Of a DNA stretch of 64,000 nt, positions 53,484 to 64,000 are shown in pieces (position 1 is the stretch's first letter; every line of letters starts with the position of its first letter). The stretch is from Asparagopsis taxiformis (Eukaryota; Rhodophyta; Florideophyceae; Bonnemaisoniales; Bonnemaisoniaceae). The translations under genes and the position numbers were made by a program. The notes beneath the pieces are model-generated. The model saw only the letters and a list, made by a program, of their open reading frames with translations, searched no databases and had not been told where the DNA came from. The stretch covers positions 39,187 to 103,186 of the forward strand of contig JALQPE010000503.1 of NCBI GenBank assembly GCA_030407315.1. Direction: 5' to 3'.

Positions 53484-55889
53484 ATGAATTACGCTGTGTC
53501 GAATTCCAGCGCGTCGCCCAGGCAACCGTTGCCAACGTCAGCGGACGCCGAAGCCGACGTGGCCTTGTCAGCAGAAGCGATCTTCGCGACTGATCGATCT
53601 ATCCCGCCGGATATCGAGGCGATCGGCCAGCTACCACGTACGGTAAGCCCGTTTGAGTCCGTGAGTATGGACCCCGCAACGCGCGGTCAGCTCAACGAAG
53701 GGAACGTGACTCCCACGGCACTACGCGTAGTGTACGAAGACCTTCGAGGTCACATCGAAAGGGCGAGCGACGCGGCCGTCGACGAAGCCGTAAGGCAGAG
53801 ACTCGGAGTCTCGGAGCGCGAAGCTCGTGCGTTACGTGAACGCTCAGCGACCCTCGAACGGGAAAACGAAGATTTACGAAACCGCCTCTCCGCCGTGGAG
53901 GGAAGACTCGACTCGTTTGTCGTAGTATTCAACGAAATCGTCGCCGGACGTTCCGCTCCGCCGAGCGGAAGCGATCCGAATTACGAAGAAGGCTCGCGCG
54001 CCTATAACTCGCAATCCTCCCCGGCCGTTCCGGGAGGATACCCACCAACACCCGGTCCGACGACCCCGACAACGTACGGAAGGGGGGCGACAGTGCAACG
54101 AGCCATCGCCAACCCCAACGAGACGCCACGAAGGCAATTACGTTTTAACGATACGCCAGACCACGCGCGGTCGGCGGACGCAGCACGAGCTGCGCAATTC
54201 GATACGAGAGCTCCCCCGCCACGTGAAACGTACATTCCGTGGCTGGGTACGTTCGGCACGACGGACACGCGAGTCCACGAAAACGAACGTGCCGACGCGG
54301 TACGCTTACCAGGGAACGCCCTCGGACCCGTTTGCCACGCGTTGGCAGAGCACACGACAATGCTCGACGCATTTGCGAACGTGGTGTCGTACCGTATGTA
54401 CCGACTTAACGATGTACGTGAACATCTCTACGTTAACGAGAGTCAAAGCGTACATAAGCTCAAACGTGAGCTGGAGGGACTTTTCCCTACGTTAAAGCCG
54501 TTCTCCGGCCGGAATCCGATTACGTTGCTCGGATTCCTCGCCCAAATACGTGATGGGTTCAGCACACTCGGAGTGTGCGAGGGAGTGGCAGTACGTGCGC
54601 TGCACTTCTTCCTCGAAGGGGACGCCCGACGGTTCTACGATTCCCAGTGTACGACTGGCGTGATCACGACTGATCCGACGAAGAGGTTCTCGTGGCCTCA
54701 CGTAATCAACGCGTTGATTAAACGATACCTGCAAGACGACGTGCTGCAGGAGGCCTACGAAAAGGTCACGATGATCACGCAGAGTCCTAACGAGGACGAG
54801 AATCAGTACGCTGATAGACTCGACACCGCCACGCGGGCGTGCAACTACGTGTTTACGGATCGACTCCTCGTTCACCACTACGTACGTGGTTTGCTGCCCT
54901 CGACGCGGGCAGCCGTGACGGAACGACTCCGGTCACTCCCCGAACGAGAGAGGAACGACCTCACCGTTGTGAGACGATTGGCGACGGCCGAAGGAACGAC
55001 CTTCCGTGCACGTACGGCAGCTGTCGCGTCAGCCGCGAAACCGAAAGTGCGGTTTCCGGTGAAGCCTACGTTGGCTATTTCCGACCACGAGTCGAGGAAG
55101 TTCGCGGACTACGATGAGTCCGTGTACTTACGTAATGAACGGGCTAGCGAGCCCAGTTACCACGATGGTAACCCGAACATCCCCACGGGGGATGATGACG
55201 ACGTGTCGCTCGCTGCGGCTCACGTTGCCGAGAACTTGGAGGCGATCCTCTTCACGAACGGGCCGCCGCCCAACGATACGAAAACGGCAAACGAAAAGCC
55301 GGACGAGCTCGAAGCTCGATTGAACCGTCCATGCGAGGACGTGCCGAAGCTCACGAGCGAGCAGACGCAATTGGCGCACTCCGTAATCCCGAATGATTAC
55401 TGGACGCTGTCGTGTTGGTCATGCCGCGAAGATGGCCACTCGACGTTCACGTGTCCGCGTCTGACGCCAGATCAACGGATCTTTTTCGCGTACAAGTACT
55501 ACCTCTTCCACGTGAAGAGCAACCCACGTCAGGCTGAGTACTTCCGCCAACGAATGGCCAAACGTAACCAGGAACGACCTGGTGAGGGGGGGAACGTGAA
55601 CCCGCGGAGGTACGGCACGCCGCCTACGATACTCCGAAACCCCAATCGTGACGGGGGAAGGCCCTTCGACAGGCGCCGCGGCGACTTTCGTAATGACCGA
55701 CGTGACCCCCGCCCGTGGGCGAACGAACGAAATGGCCAGCGTAATGGCCGCAGCGGAGTCTACGTGACGACCTCCGCTGACGAAACACCACTCGAGGTGG
55801 AAACGAGTCACGATGACGAACGAGCTTCGTGGGCTCACAACGACGACGTGTCGAACGGCCTCGCGCCGGAAAACGACCAGGCGATGTAG
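53484..55889 (+). CDS. gag: Gypsy Gag polyprotein (801 aa)
   Basis: ATG at 53484. Residues ~100-150 form a coiled coil (LRERSATLERENEDLRNRLS). The capsid-type retrotransposon gag region lies at ~330-510, with FSGRNPITLLGFLAQIRDGF, FFLEGDARRFYD, ITQSPNEDENQYADRLDTA and VHHYVRGLLPSTRAAV. A CCHC zinc knuckle CWSCREDGHSTFTC is at ~645. The C-terminus is Arg/Asn-rich (DRRDPRPWANERNGQRNGR) for RNA binding. Gag builds the particle that packages element RNA. The frame is intact. The family-A gag at 62131 on shares the capsid and FFAYKYY-like segments, so the two families are cousins. Confidence 0.88.
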   Translation: MNYAVSNSSASPRQPLPTSADAEADVALSAEAIFATDRSIPPDIEAIGQLPRTVSPFESVSMDPATRGQLNEGNVTPTALRVVYEDLRGHIERASDAAVDEAVRQRLGVSEREARALRERSATLERENEDLRNRLSAVEGRLDSFVVVFNEIVAGRSAPPSGSDPNYEEGSRAYNSQSSPAVPGGYPPTPGPTTPTTYGRGATVQRAIANPNETPRRQLRFNDTPDHARSADAARAAQFDTRAPPPRETYIPWLGTFGTTDTRVHENERADAVRLPGNALGPVCHALAEHTTMLDAFANVVSYRMYRLNDVREHLYVNESQSVHKLKRELEGLFPTLKPFSGRNPITLLGFLAQIRDGFSTLGVCEGVAVRALHFFLEGDARRFYDSQCTTGVITTDPTKRFSWPHVINALIKRYLQDDVLQEAYEKVTMITQSPNEDENQYADRLDTATRACNYVFTDRLLVHHYVRGLLPSTRAAVTERLRSLPERERNDLTVVRRLATAEGTTFRARTAAVASAAKPKVRFPVKPTLAISDHESRKFADYDESVYLRNERASEPSYHDGNPNIPTGDDDDVSLAAAHVAENLEAILFTNGPPPNDTKTANEKPDELEARLNRPCEDVPKLTSEQTQLAHSVIPNDYWTLSCWSCREDGHSTFTCPRLTPDQRIFFAYKYYLFHVKSNPRQAEYFRQRMAKRNQERPGEGGNVNPRRYGTPPTILRNPNRDGGRPFDRRRGDFRNDRRDPRPWANERNGQRNGRSGVYVTTSADETPLEVETSHDDERASWAHNDDVSNGLAPENDQAM

Positions 55890-55971
55890 GTCACGAGCCA
55901 CCCACATCGCCTGAACCCTTACGTGAAAGGGGGACGACCGACGTCATGATTGGTCCTCCGCAGGCTCACCG

Positions 55972-56553
55972 ATGAACGAGAGTTACGTAAAGCTCACGGC
56001 CGCGAAGGCCAACTCGAGTCACACGACACCCGACGTGGGGGAAGAAACGAAGTCCGACGGGACAAACGAACCTCACACGAAGAGGAAGCCTCGCAGACGA
56101 GCGAGACGCGCTACCCGGAAGCACGACGCTTCCGAGCGCGAGAAAGCCAAGCACGCGGCTTATACGAAGCGTGTCGACGCAAAAGAAGCCATACGGGCTC
56201 ATACGGTGAAGCGACGAACCGCTAGCGAAGACGCAGACCGCGCGCCGGTCAGGACCGAACCGTTGGTCCTCGACGGGCATACGTGCCTACTTGCGTCGAA
56301 GCATTATATCGTATCCGGAACGATCGGACTAGACCTCAACGTGATGAGGGCGATTACCATCGCGATGGATACGTGCAGCGGCTACAACTTGATACGAACA
56401 AGTTTACTACCCTACGACTGGGTCGACCGCTGTCTACGTGACGAAGAGCTACCGAAGCTCGGAGACGCCAACGGGCGACGTTTGCCTATCGAAGGCGCCC
56501 TCCTGCTTCGTGTCAGGCTTGGGAACTCGCTGTTCCGCGTAAAATCTTCGTAG
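55972..56553 (+). CDS. pro: Gypsy aspartic protease region (broken frame)
   Basis: ATG at 55972. After a basic first part (KRKPRRRARRATRKHDASER), the protease core begins at ~100: CLLASKHYIVSGTIGLDLN, then AITIAMDTCSGYNLIRTSLL. The catalytic D(S/T)G appears as DTCSG, one residue longer than the usual DSG or DTG. The frame closes at 56553, while the downstream reading VPVIMGTSFMSRHV (56565-56610), the typical protease C-terminal (I)LG-like motif, is in another frame; a one-base slip in an A run at ~56532 explains this. It matures Gag and Pol in an active element. Confidence 0.7.
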   Translation: MNESYVKLTAAKANSSHTTPDVGEETKSDGTNEPHTKRKPRRRARRATRKHDASEREKAKHAAYTKRVDAKEAIRAHTVKRRTASEDADRAPVRTEPLVLDGHTCLLASKHYIVSGTIGLDLNVMRAITIAMDTCSGYNLIRTSLLPYDWVDRCLRDEELPKLGDANGRRLPIEGALLLRVRLGNSLFRVKSS

Positions 56554-58840
56554 CCAACACGCTGGCTGTTCCCGTCATAATGGGCACGTCGTTCATGTCG
56601 AGGCATGTCGATGCTATACGCTGTCGAGCGCAGACAATCGACCTCCATCGAGGGGATACGATACCCATTATCGCGGAGGGCGATACGAAGACTCCGTACG
56701 AGGAGGGGGAGAGACGAATCCAAACGTGGAGCCCCCGAAACGCCGCGAGCGTAACGCGGCCTCGAATAGGCCAAGCCGAACGTTCTCGGTTCGCCTGACG
56801 AAGTACACGCGTGTACCGGCGATGTCGCAACGGACCGTCAACGTGACGACGGATGCGACCGGACTCGTGTTCCTCGAACCGAAAGCGTCGGTGCAATTCC
56901 GGCATGGGCTTCGTATAGCCAACGGAGTGGTCGACGTAGGACCCAGAGAGACGTTCTCTATTATCGTATCTAATTTCACGAAGAAGGACCGCGAGCTGCC
57001 GAAAGGCGCGAAGATTGCGTACGCGGTACGCTCCCCGTTGGGAATCGTCCCACTCAAGCGTGAGGGCGGCGAAGCCCTCGCGAAGGTTTTGAACCTACCG
57101 CTAGTCGACGTGACGACGCGGACGAATACGAACGGGTTGGGCGACGAAACGCCAGACCCGTTGGTCAACGAAAAGGGGAACGACCCCGCCACGGATTGGC
57201 AGTCGACAATCGATTTGTCGCACCTCGACGACGAGGATTTACGAAAGCGCATCAACGAGATGCTAGCTACACATTCATCAATGTGGACGAGCGGACGCCT
57301 CGGCGAAATCAATGCTACGGAGCATCGAATCGAACTCGAACCGGGCACGCGGCCCATACGTTCAATGCCCTATCGACAGGGTCCGGCTCTACGTACGATA
57401 GCCGAGGAGCAGATCACGAAGATGCTCAACGAAGGGGTTATCGAACCCGCGTCCAGCGAATGGGCGTCACCAATCGTGTTGGTGCCGAAGAAGGACGGAT
57501 CCTTACGTTTCTGTGTCGACTACAGGCGTTTGAACGCGAAAACGATCGCTGATTCGTACCCGCTTCCTCGTATGGAAGACTGTCTAGATTCGCTTGGCGA
57601 CGCAGCCATCTTCACGACACTCGATTGTAACGCCGGTTACTGGCAAGTGCCCGTCTCCGCCGAGGACCGTGATAAGACAACGTTTACGTCTTTCATGGGA
57701 ACGTATCGCTACGCGCGAATGCCATTCGGGCTACGAAATGCCCCCGCTACGTTTCAGCGGACGTTGGACATAATCCTCTCCGGAGTACGTTGGCAATCGT
57801 GCCTTGTCTACTTAGACGACGTAATCGTCTTTTCGAAAGACCTCGAGTCTCACCTGGGTCACGTTGACCAGGTGCTTTCCCTGCTACGCGCAGCGGGAGT
57901 AACGTTAAAGCTCACGAAGTGCTCGTTCTTTCAACCACGCGTTGACTACCTGGGGCACGTGATCACCCCAGGGAAGCTGCACGTCGCAGCACGGAACAAG
58001 GAAGCCTTTCGTACGGCTACGTTCCCGCGGGACAAGACGCGATGTCGATCGTTTTTGGGAGCGGCCAACGTTTACCGCCGTTTCGTAAAGGCGTATGCCG
58101 AGATCGCTCGGCCACTCAACACGATGTTGAAGAAGGACGCTTGCCCCGATTGGACGAACCCAACGGACGCGCAAACGAATGCGTTCGAAACGTTGAAGAC
58201 AATACTGGTGTCGCCACCAGTATTGCACCTTCCGAAGGCGGGACGTCCGTTCATGATCGATACCGACGCGTCGGCGTATCAGCTGGGAGCTACGTTGCTC
58301 CAACAGCAGAACAAAGATAAGCCCAACGAATGGGTGCCGATTGGGTACTGGTCGAAGACCCTTAACGAAACCGAACGCGGTTACTCAGCGACCGAGCGCG
58401 AGTGCTACTCCGTCGTCTGGGCGATAACGTCGCTCCGACCCTACGTAGAGGGTCAGCGGTTCACCGTACGTACGGACCACGAAGCCTTACGTTGGCTGAT
58501 GACGCTGACGGACGCGTCCGGACGACTACTACGATGGAGGATACGCGTTGCCGAATTCGATTTCGAAGTTACGTACAGGCCTGGGCGCGTGCACCAGGTA
58601 CCTGACGCTTTATCACGCGTGATATCTACGTATGACGACGGTCGACCCGTTGACGATGACGTACCATCGTACGGGGACGCAGTCCTCGTGACGACTCGCA
58701 GTCGGCGACAACCCACACGAAAAGGGCAAGGACGAACGACGTCCGTACGTAAAGAGGCACCGAATGCCAGGGGTCACGACAACCCGTCGAACGAGACTCG
58801 TGACGAACGAGCACCAGCCGCGACGGCTGGCAACGAGGGA
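56554..58840 (+). pseudogene. pol: Gypsy reverse transcriptase and RNase H, truncated
   Basis: The main open frame is 56726-58840 (first codon GTG, so it continues an upstream reading frame). RT motifs in order: SPIVLVPKKDGSLRFCVDYR, TTLDCNAGYWQVPV, MPFGLRNAPATFQR, and the catalytic YLDDVIVFSKD at residue ~362. RNase H follows with MIDTDASAYQLGATL, ATERECYSVVWAI and RTDHEALRWL, then a GRVHQVPDALSR tail motif. Residues after that belong to the linker before integrase, which is absent: at 58841 the reading runs into a transposon end and stops at 58948. RT and RNase H copy element RNA into DNA; without integrase this copy is dead. Confidence 0.88.
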
Positions 58841-61381
58841 CGTCTGTGTTTTCGGAAGTGGACGCGGACGTCCAGTCTCTCTAGTACGGGTCCTAGTCGG
58901 CCCCGAGATTTACTAGAACAAATGAACGTCCGCGTCCAAAAAAAATAAAAATTTTTTGGATGCGGACGTCCACTTTCTCTAGTACATATGGCGGAATACT
59001 AGGGCCCGACATCCACTTTCTCTAGTACATATGGCGGAATACTAGGGCCCGACATCCACTTTCTCTAGTACATATGGCGGAATACTAGGACCCGACATCC
59101 ACTTTCTCTAGTACGTTTGGCGGAATACTAGGACCCGACATCCACTTTCTCTAGTACATATGGCGGAATACTAGGACCCGACATCCAGTATACAATATAT
59201 CAGCGAAAACCGGGAGGGAAGAAATTACAGCGGATGGTAAATTCAGGGCCCATATCGGACCGTATTTTATTCTCTCATTTAGGAAACTGCTCGTATACAA
59301 TACGTCTCTCTAGAATAGGGAATACATATCTGGTCAGAATAGGAAATAAATACCCGGTTAGAATAGGAAATACGTATCCAGCCAGAATACGGAATATGTA
59401 TCCAGCCAGAATACGAAATACGTATCCAGCCAGAATACAAAATACCTGTCAGCATATCGTCGATCACCCATCTCCCTCAATATCGCGTTCTCCCTACCAT
59501 CCGAACGCCATGCACCACCATCCGCACATACTTCAAGAACCCTCACGACCTAGATTACAAAAATCCGCTCCTTCCCAATTCCATCCCCGCTTTCCTCGAC
59601 ACCACCCCAGCCCATTAAATCATCAAGACATCAAACATGAACATGGTCAGCAAAATCTTACACCACTTGAAACCCACTCTCACTTCTATCGTATGCCCGA
59701 AAATATACACATACCAGAAACACCTCACAGCTTCATTCCCCATCTTCCTACATCCCTTCTTCACTCTCCTTCAGTCCTGCCGTTCCTGCTTCACCACTCC
59801 TGCATCACATACGAAACATCAACCCCAACAGTCAGATTCAAAAGCAACGCTTACCACGACAGATATCCTAGAAACTCCCTTACTTACCTCTCATCCATCC
59901 TACACACAATACAAACCATGATCAAAAAACCTTGCAATGAATAATAATCATAGTCAGCAGTCCATATCTTCGCAAAGCACATCTTGGCACTCAATGAAAC
60001 TTACCTTCCGTCATCAACATTCCTGCATCATCTACACAACATCGGAATCAACTACAACAGTCAGACTCAAAACCAACCTTCCCTCGCAGCACACTTTCAA
60101 AACTTCACGTACCTCTCTTCCATCCTCCGCTCAATACACACCATGAGTCAACAGGCTTCCAATGAAAAATATCGCATCAACGGAAATAGTCAAACTCAAA
60201 ACCCACGCTTACCTCAATGCATACCCTCGAGGGTAGAGGATGGAACGAAGGTACGTGCGCGAATCTTGATCAAGATTCGCACACGTACAAAGCAAAGGCG
60301 GTCAAAGAATCTCAGTCGGTGATGAGGGCGGAGTGGAGCCTGCGGCATCGACCGGACAGCTTTCAGCGTCCGCTTAAGTCTTGCTGTGCATACTCGAAAT
60401 CATCGCCGGCAGTGAGATTGAGTATGGCCCAAGCCATGGTCTCTGAATCCCCGAACAATGAGATCCGGATCGAGAACAACGAATATAAACATATAATCAT
60501 ATATAAGAGAATCCATTTGCTTTCCTTACATGATCCGTGGCATATCCGCTGTAAAGCACATTCAGATTCCACGAAGTTCGGAAATAAAAAGTTTATTATT
60601 ACAAATGAATTAATTGAAAATTCATGTCCCAGGCAGTCGTTCGTCCTCCATGCACACGTTGCCAGCACGCAATGTGATGTAACAGTTGGAAATGATTGAA
60701 CTCTTGGTTAAATTCCACCGTTGGGATGTCAGCTGGAGTGAGCACAAAACTACTACCCACAAAACTACGAACACGTTACATTCCAAGTCTCGAAAGCACC
60801 ACAAAAATAAAATTGGTCGCATCTGGACGGCACAGTCTCCCCTGTTCAGCTCGCAATCCTCCCTTTTGCGTCAAACTCGACATGGAATGCAAGTATGAAG
60901 GGTGCTTCTACTACTGCGTAGATGCTTATGCGCTCGCGCTGCATGAGCGAACGTGTCGCTACCGTTTCAACCCCTCTCCCCAACATTTCAACAACGCTCG
61001 TGTCCCTGCCGTCACCCATGAGCCTGCTCGAACGGCGACCATGATTCCCCGCAACCCAGCTCCCCAGACCCAGAATCTGGTCGTGCTTCCTCCAGCGACT
61101 CACCCTGTGACGCTCCACTGCCACCAACCTCAACCCCCTCCCGCGCAGACCTCCTCGTGCAATCCCTCGCCGCCAGTCTCACAACCCTCGAGTACAAGGC
61201 CGGCGCTGGCCGCGTGAGCGAAGTCATCACCATCCTACAAGACCCCGCATTCTCCCTAGAAAAGTTCAACAGCGCCGTTCGCACCGTAGAAGAATGTCGC
61301 CACGTTACCGCTTCCATGGTCGAAACACATTTCCGCACCGAAGGTTACAAGAGCCACATAATTCCAGACAAAACTGGTAAG
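58841..61381 (+). mobile_element. Inverted right arm of a Plavaka-like transposon (copy 3)
   Basis: Terminus CGTCTGTGTTTTCGG at 58841 inside the gypsy element, then the 43-bp array (58970-59190), the GTATTCTGGCTGGATAC words, the splice-signal ladder, the near-perfect 38-bp palindrome (60251-60288) and the start of the transposase gene. It is the reverse complement of 42400-45749 with small differences. At 61382 it is cut by the LTR of a gypsy element. Confidence 0.85.
60882..61381 (+). pseudogene. Truncated transposase N-terminus (copy 3)
   Basis: Identical to the first ~50 residues of the transposase at 42907 (MECKYEGCFYYCVDAY), including the C2HC finger. One base is missing in an A run at ~61031, which shifts the frame; the original sequence continues in another frame (61157-61381, SLAASLTTLEYKAGAGRVSE) up to DKTGK, where a family-A LTR is inserted. 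Dead copy, recent enough to be nearly unchanged. Confidence 0.88.
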
Positions 61382-62053
61382 TGTCGTACCGCCTGGCGGT
61401 CCTCGCTGATCGAGCCGTGTCGCTTCCCTATTGGGTACCCACTTACGGGATGTGCCAATCAGAAGGCACCAGCCAACTGGCGTGTTTCCTATACTTAGGA
61501 CCAGCTAAGGCTGACAAATAACCCACCCGGGCCTATCGGCCCGGCCAAGACCCCACAAGGGGCAAATTTTAACTTAGGCTGATCAGCCATGTAAGCCTAT
61601 TGGCAATGACCTCGCGGGTAGGCGAGCGCCAGTAATTGGGTTCTGATTGGTCACTAACTGGATATTTATTCCTAACCACTAACCCTAGCTTACAGTAGAC
61701 TTAGTATAAAACGGCCACTGGAATAGCCAGTAGGCACGGTTTCTAGAGTAACGTAAACTCAAGTGGAATTACGACCCATTGGAACAGTGTTCGCATACCT
61801 ATTGTTCAACCCCTCTCCGGGAAAACCTTAGGGTTAGCCAACAGCTCGACGGATTACGTCACTCGCTCTATCCATACGCCTCTCGCGTGAGCACCCCTTC
61901 GTCGCACAACCCCCTCCGGGTAACGACACCTTCTCTCTTACGAGACTACCCGCTGGGTACCTATAAGGTTCATCTGCTCTACCACTTCCTCTACCGAGGC
62001 TCGGGACACCTGTCGGGTGGTTTTCCGCTCTAGCGGATTTTCTACCTGCTACA
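61382..62053 (+). mobile_element. 5' LTR of gypsy family A
   Basis: TGTCGTACCGCC ... CCTGCTACA, 672 bp, with a TATAAAA box at ~61704. Same family as the solo LTR at 1662 and the inverted LTR at 46828. Expected target duplication is GTAAG on its left. Confidence 0.88.
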
Positions 62054-62054
62054 T

Positions 62055-62073
62055 TGGTCTCTCGACCTAGAAC
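62055..62073 (+). promoter_or_regulatory. Primer-binding site, gypsy family A
   Basis: TGGTCTCTCGACCTAGAAC directly after the LTR; see the matching site at 53386. Confidence 0.75.
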
Positions 62074-62130
62074 CTTGTACCCTCGGGTAAGTCTCTTTGA
62101 GAGAAATTTTCCTTCACAATCATCTTCACG

Positions 62131-63952
62131 ATGCCTCGTAACCCTACAGCGGGACCCTCTAGTGAGGACATAGCGCCTGCCAGCGACTTATCCGATTCGG
62201 ATCTGATCGCCGAAGAAGGCGTGGTGATTAACACCCTGCAAGACCGAGCCGACCGAATCTTCAACGAACGGTTGGAAGAGTTCAAGGCTGAATTCAGCAC
62301 CGTCGTCGAGAAGACTGTTCAAGACCGCAGGGCGGAAATCGTAGACGCTACGGTCGAAACCGTCATGGAACTGGTCGAGCCAAAGCTGATGGCTGCCAGC
62401 CGAGAAGCCACCCAAGATCGGGACGCCGAGTTCCTAGTGGAAACCTGGAATCAGGTCAAAGCCGAATTCGCTAAGCGCGTGTCCCTTTTGGAAACTCGTC
62501 TGGAGGAGCTTTCGATTAACGGCTTTAGTGCCAGTCCATTAGGACAACAGGAGTTTCCTGCTCGCCGCAGCCGACCGGCTGACTTCCCTGACCCTACATC
62601 CGGTAGGGAGGAGGAAGAAGAAGATCCCCGATTGGATCAAGTCGCGGAAGCAACACGACACCTGTCGGACCGTGTCGACGCCCTCGCCAATCACTATCCC
62701 AAACAGGGAATATCTCTCGCACGAGACAGCAAACTCGTGCCACCGGATCTATACCGGAAAATCCCTCGTGGGATGATGAAGAAGGACCTCTTGAGGAAGG
62801 TTTAGTGCCTTTGAAGGCCCGCGAACCCGCGTTCGACCTAGTGGTCTCCTATCGGTACTACCGACTCAAGAACAAGTCCCTAACGACTGATACCCCAATG
62901 GGTAAATCAAGAAGCTTGTATAAGCTAACGGAGAAGATCCGTAATTTCAACGCGTCATTCACGCCGTTCGATGGTACGGAACCCATCGATATCCTCCGGT
63001 TCCTCGCGGAATTTCAAGATGCATGTGATTCATGCGGAGTCTCGGAGGGAGAAGCTACCAAGTTACTCAAGTATTTCCTGGAAGGAGAACCTCAACGGTT
63101 TATCGCCGCTGAGGCGCGAAAGCGCAAGCTTCTCAACCACCTGCATCAGCAGATCACTTGGCCTCAAGCCGTTAACGCCCTTCTGGCTCGCTACGCGACG
63201 ACAATGTCCTAGCGGACGCATATGACGCAGTAACGCGTATACGTATACAAGGGCCGGATGAAGACGAAGCTGCATACGCAGACAGACTGCAGGACGCTGC
63301 ACTCCTGTGTGCGAACGTCTTCTCGGAAAGAGACTTGGTCAACTACTACCTCAAGGGCCTACGCCCAGAGGTTAAACACACCGTCAAGGTGACTATAGGC
63401 CGCAGTGGCGGAGAAGATTTCCTTGCTGTCCGTAACCTTGCTAAAGGACTCGGGGACTCTTTACGAGCATCGCTGCCCGCGAAACCTAAGGCCTACCCTA
63501 CTCGGGAAATCGCGGATCGTAAACGCAAAGCGTTGCTCGCTACCGTACCCGGAGACCGGCTGTGATACCGCGGACCCCGCCGCCGACCTTACTTCCCCTA
63601 CCGGGAACCCAATGGGCGCGCCAATGAGGCCACTACCCTAACGGAGAAAACATCTTAACCCGCTGAGAGTATGATCCCGAAGGGGCCGTGTACTTGGAGA
63701 TGCTCTGGCTGTCGCCACCGGGGCATGTGTTGTACACTTGCCCTTACCTACCCCCCTCAGTGGGAATTACTTCGCCTTGCGAACTACGCTTACCAGCAAG
63801 AACCGGAGCAGGTTATGCGCCGCCAACAGCGCCAGTCCAATCGGTTCAACCGAAAAGGGATTACCCTAAAGCGTGCTCCAACGGTCAAACCCTCCAACAC
63901 GCATGGTTGCGTTCGCCGATGACGAAAATCATCCCAAATTGGGCCCCTTGAG
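62131..63952 (+). pseudogene. gag: Gypsy family-A Gag, frameshifted, runs toward window end
   Basis: ATG at 62131 opens a 224-aa frame rich in coiled-coil sequence (FNERLEEFKAEFSTVVEKTV, VSLLETRLEELS). A stop at 62803 separates it from the capsid-like part (62808-63212: NASFTPFDGTEPIDILRFLA, KYFLEGEPQRFIAAE), then another frame gives ADRLQDAALLCANVFSERDL and VNYYLKGLRPEVKHTV. A CCHC knuckle is split by a frame change at ~63710-63745 (CSGCRH then GHVLYTCPYL). At least three frame breaks, so the copy is inactive. The order and segments match the intact Gag at 53484-55889. Confidence 0.82.
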
Positions 63953-64000
63953 GCGAGACGTTTTAGAACGTAACGGATCTTCCGTAACGGCTCAAGACGT

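Larger units (their letters stand above)
52735..58840 (+). mobile_element. Ty3/gypsy element, 3' part lost to transposon insertion
   Basis: 5' LTR, primer site, gag, protease, RT and RNase H follow in order, all on plus and in high-GC, ACG-rich codon use unlike the surrounding DNA. Integrase and 3' LTR are missing because a Plavaka-like terminus begins at 58841. Two frame changes in pol suggest it was already decaying or is only partly functional. Confidence 0.85.

Overview
This is eukaryotic, intron-poor nuclear DNA made mostly of nested transposable elements, with a few decayed host genes between them. Evidence for a eukaryote: a metallo-beta-lactamase gene joined cleanly across two short GT-AG introns (77 and 87 nt), Ty1/copia and Ty3/gypsy LTR elements, a Plavaka/CACTA-like DDE transposase, a SET domain, and WD40 plus TIR remnants. 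My best guess is a florideophyte red alga of the Chondrus type (about 0.5). A fungus or another alga is not excluded, and nothing here settles it.

Layout. 1-2510: hairpin-rich GACAGT repeats, an LTR scrap, and the right end of a Plavaka-like transposon carrying a 658-bp solo LTR with a perfect 5-bp duplication. 2511-4967: decayed minus-strand copia element interrupted by that transposon; 175-bp LTR and half-tRNA-iMet-type primer site. 6243-7405: three-exon secreted MBL-fold hydrolase, the only host gene that looks intact. 8950-10028: decayed MBL paralogue. 10481-12327: decayed WD40-TIR gene. 15365-16620: second copia fragment. 17643-18769: LTR of family C. 18926-21093: broken unrecognised gene.

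22595-45749 (23,155 bp) is bounded by matching terminal inverted repeats (33 of 35 bases) with similar subterminal motifs. I read it as one giant Plavaka-like transposon. It holds a 1310-aa protein joining a ParB-like domain to an Fe(II)/2-oxoglutarate dioxygenase, a 1065-aa protein joining a DPPY amino-methyltransferase to a SET domain, a 761-aa coiled-coil protein and a 1012-aa transposase. Between the genes lie ten copies of a ~390-bp repeat with a perfect 14-bp palindrome. The combination suggests an element carrying its own DNA/chromatin-modifying enzymes and possible recognition sites. Other parts of it are a 1-kb pyrimidine-only-like stretch, a ladder of micro-exon-like units with conserved splice signals, a perfect 38-bp palindrome and a 43-bp tandem array at the right end.

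45750-64000: LTR fragments of families A, B and C, a truncated family-C Gag, a 35-bp hairpin-forming tandem array, a large Ty3/gypsy element (Gag, protease, RT, RNase H) cut off at 58840 by a third transposon copy, and that copy (58841-61381) cut in turn by a family-A gypsy element whose frameshifted gag runs to the window end. Nesting order: gypsy, then Plavaka-like transposon, then family-A LTR element.
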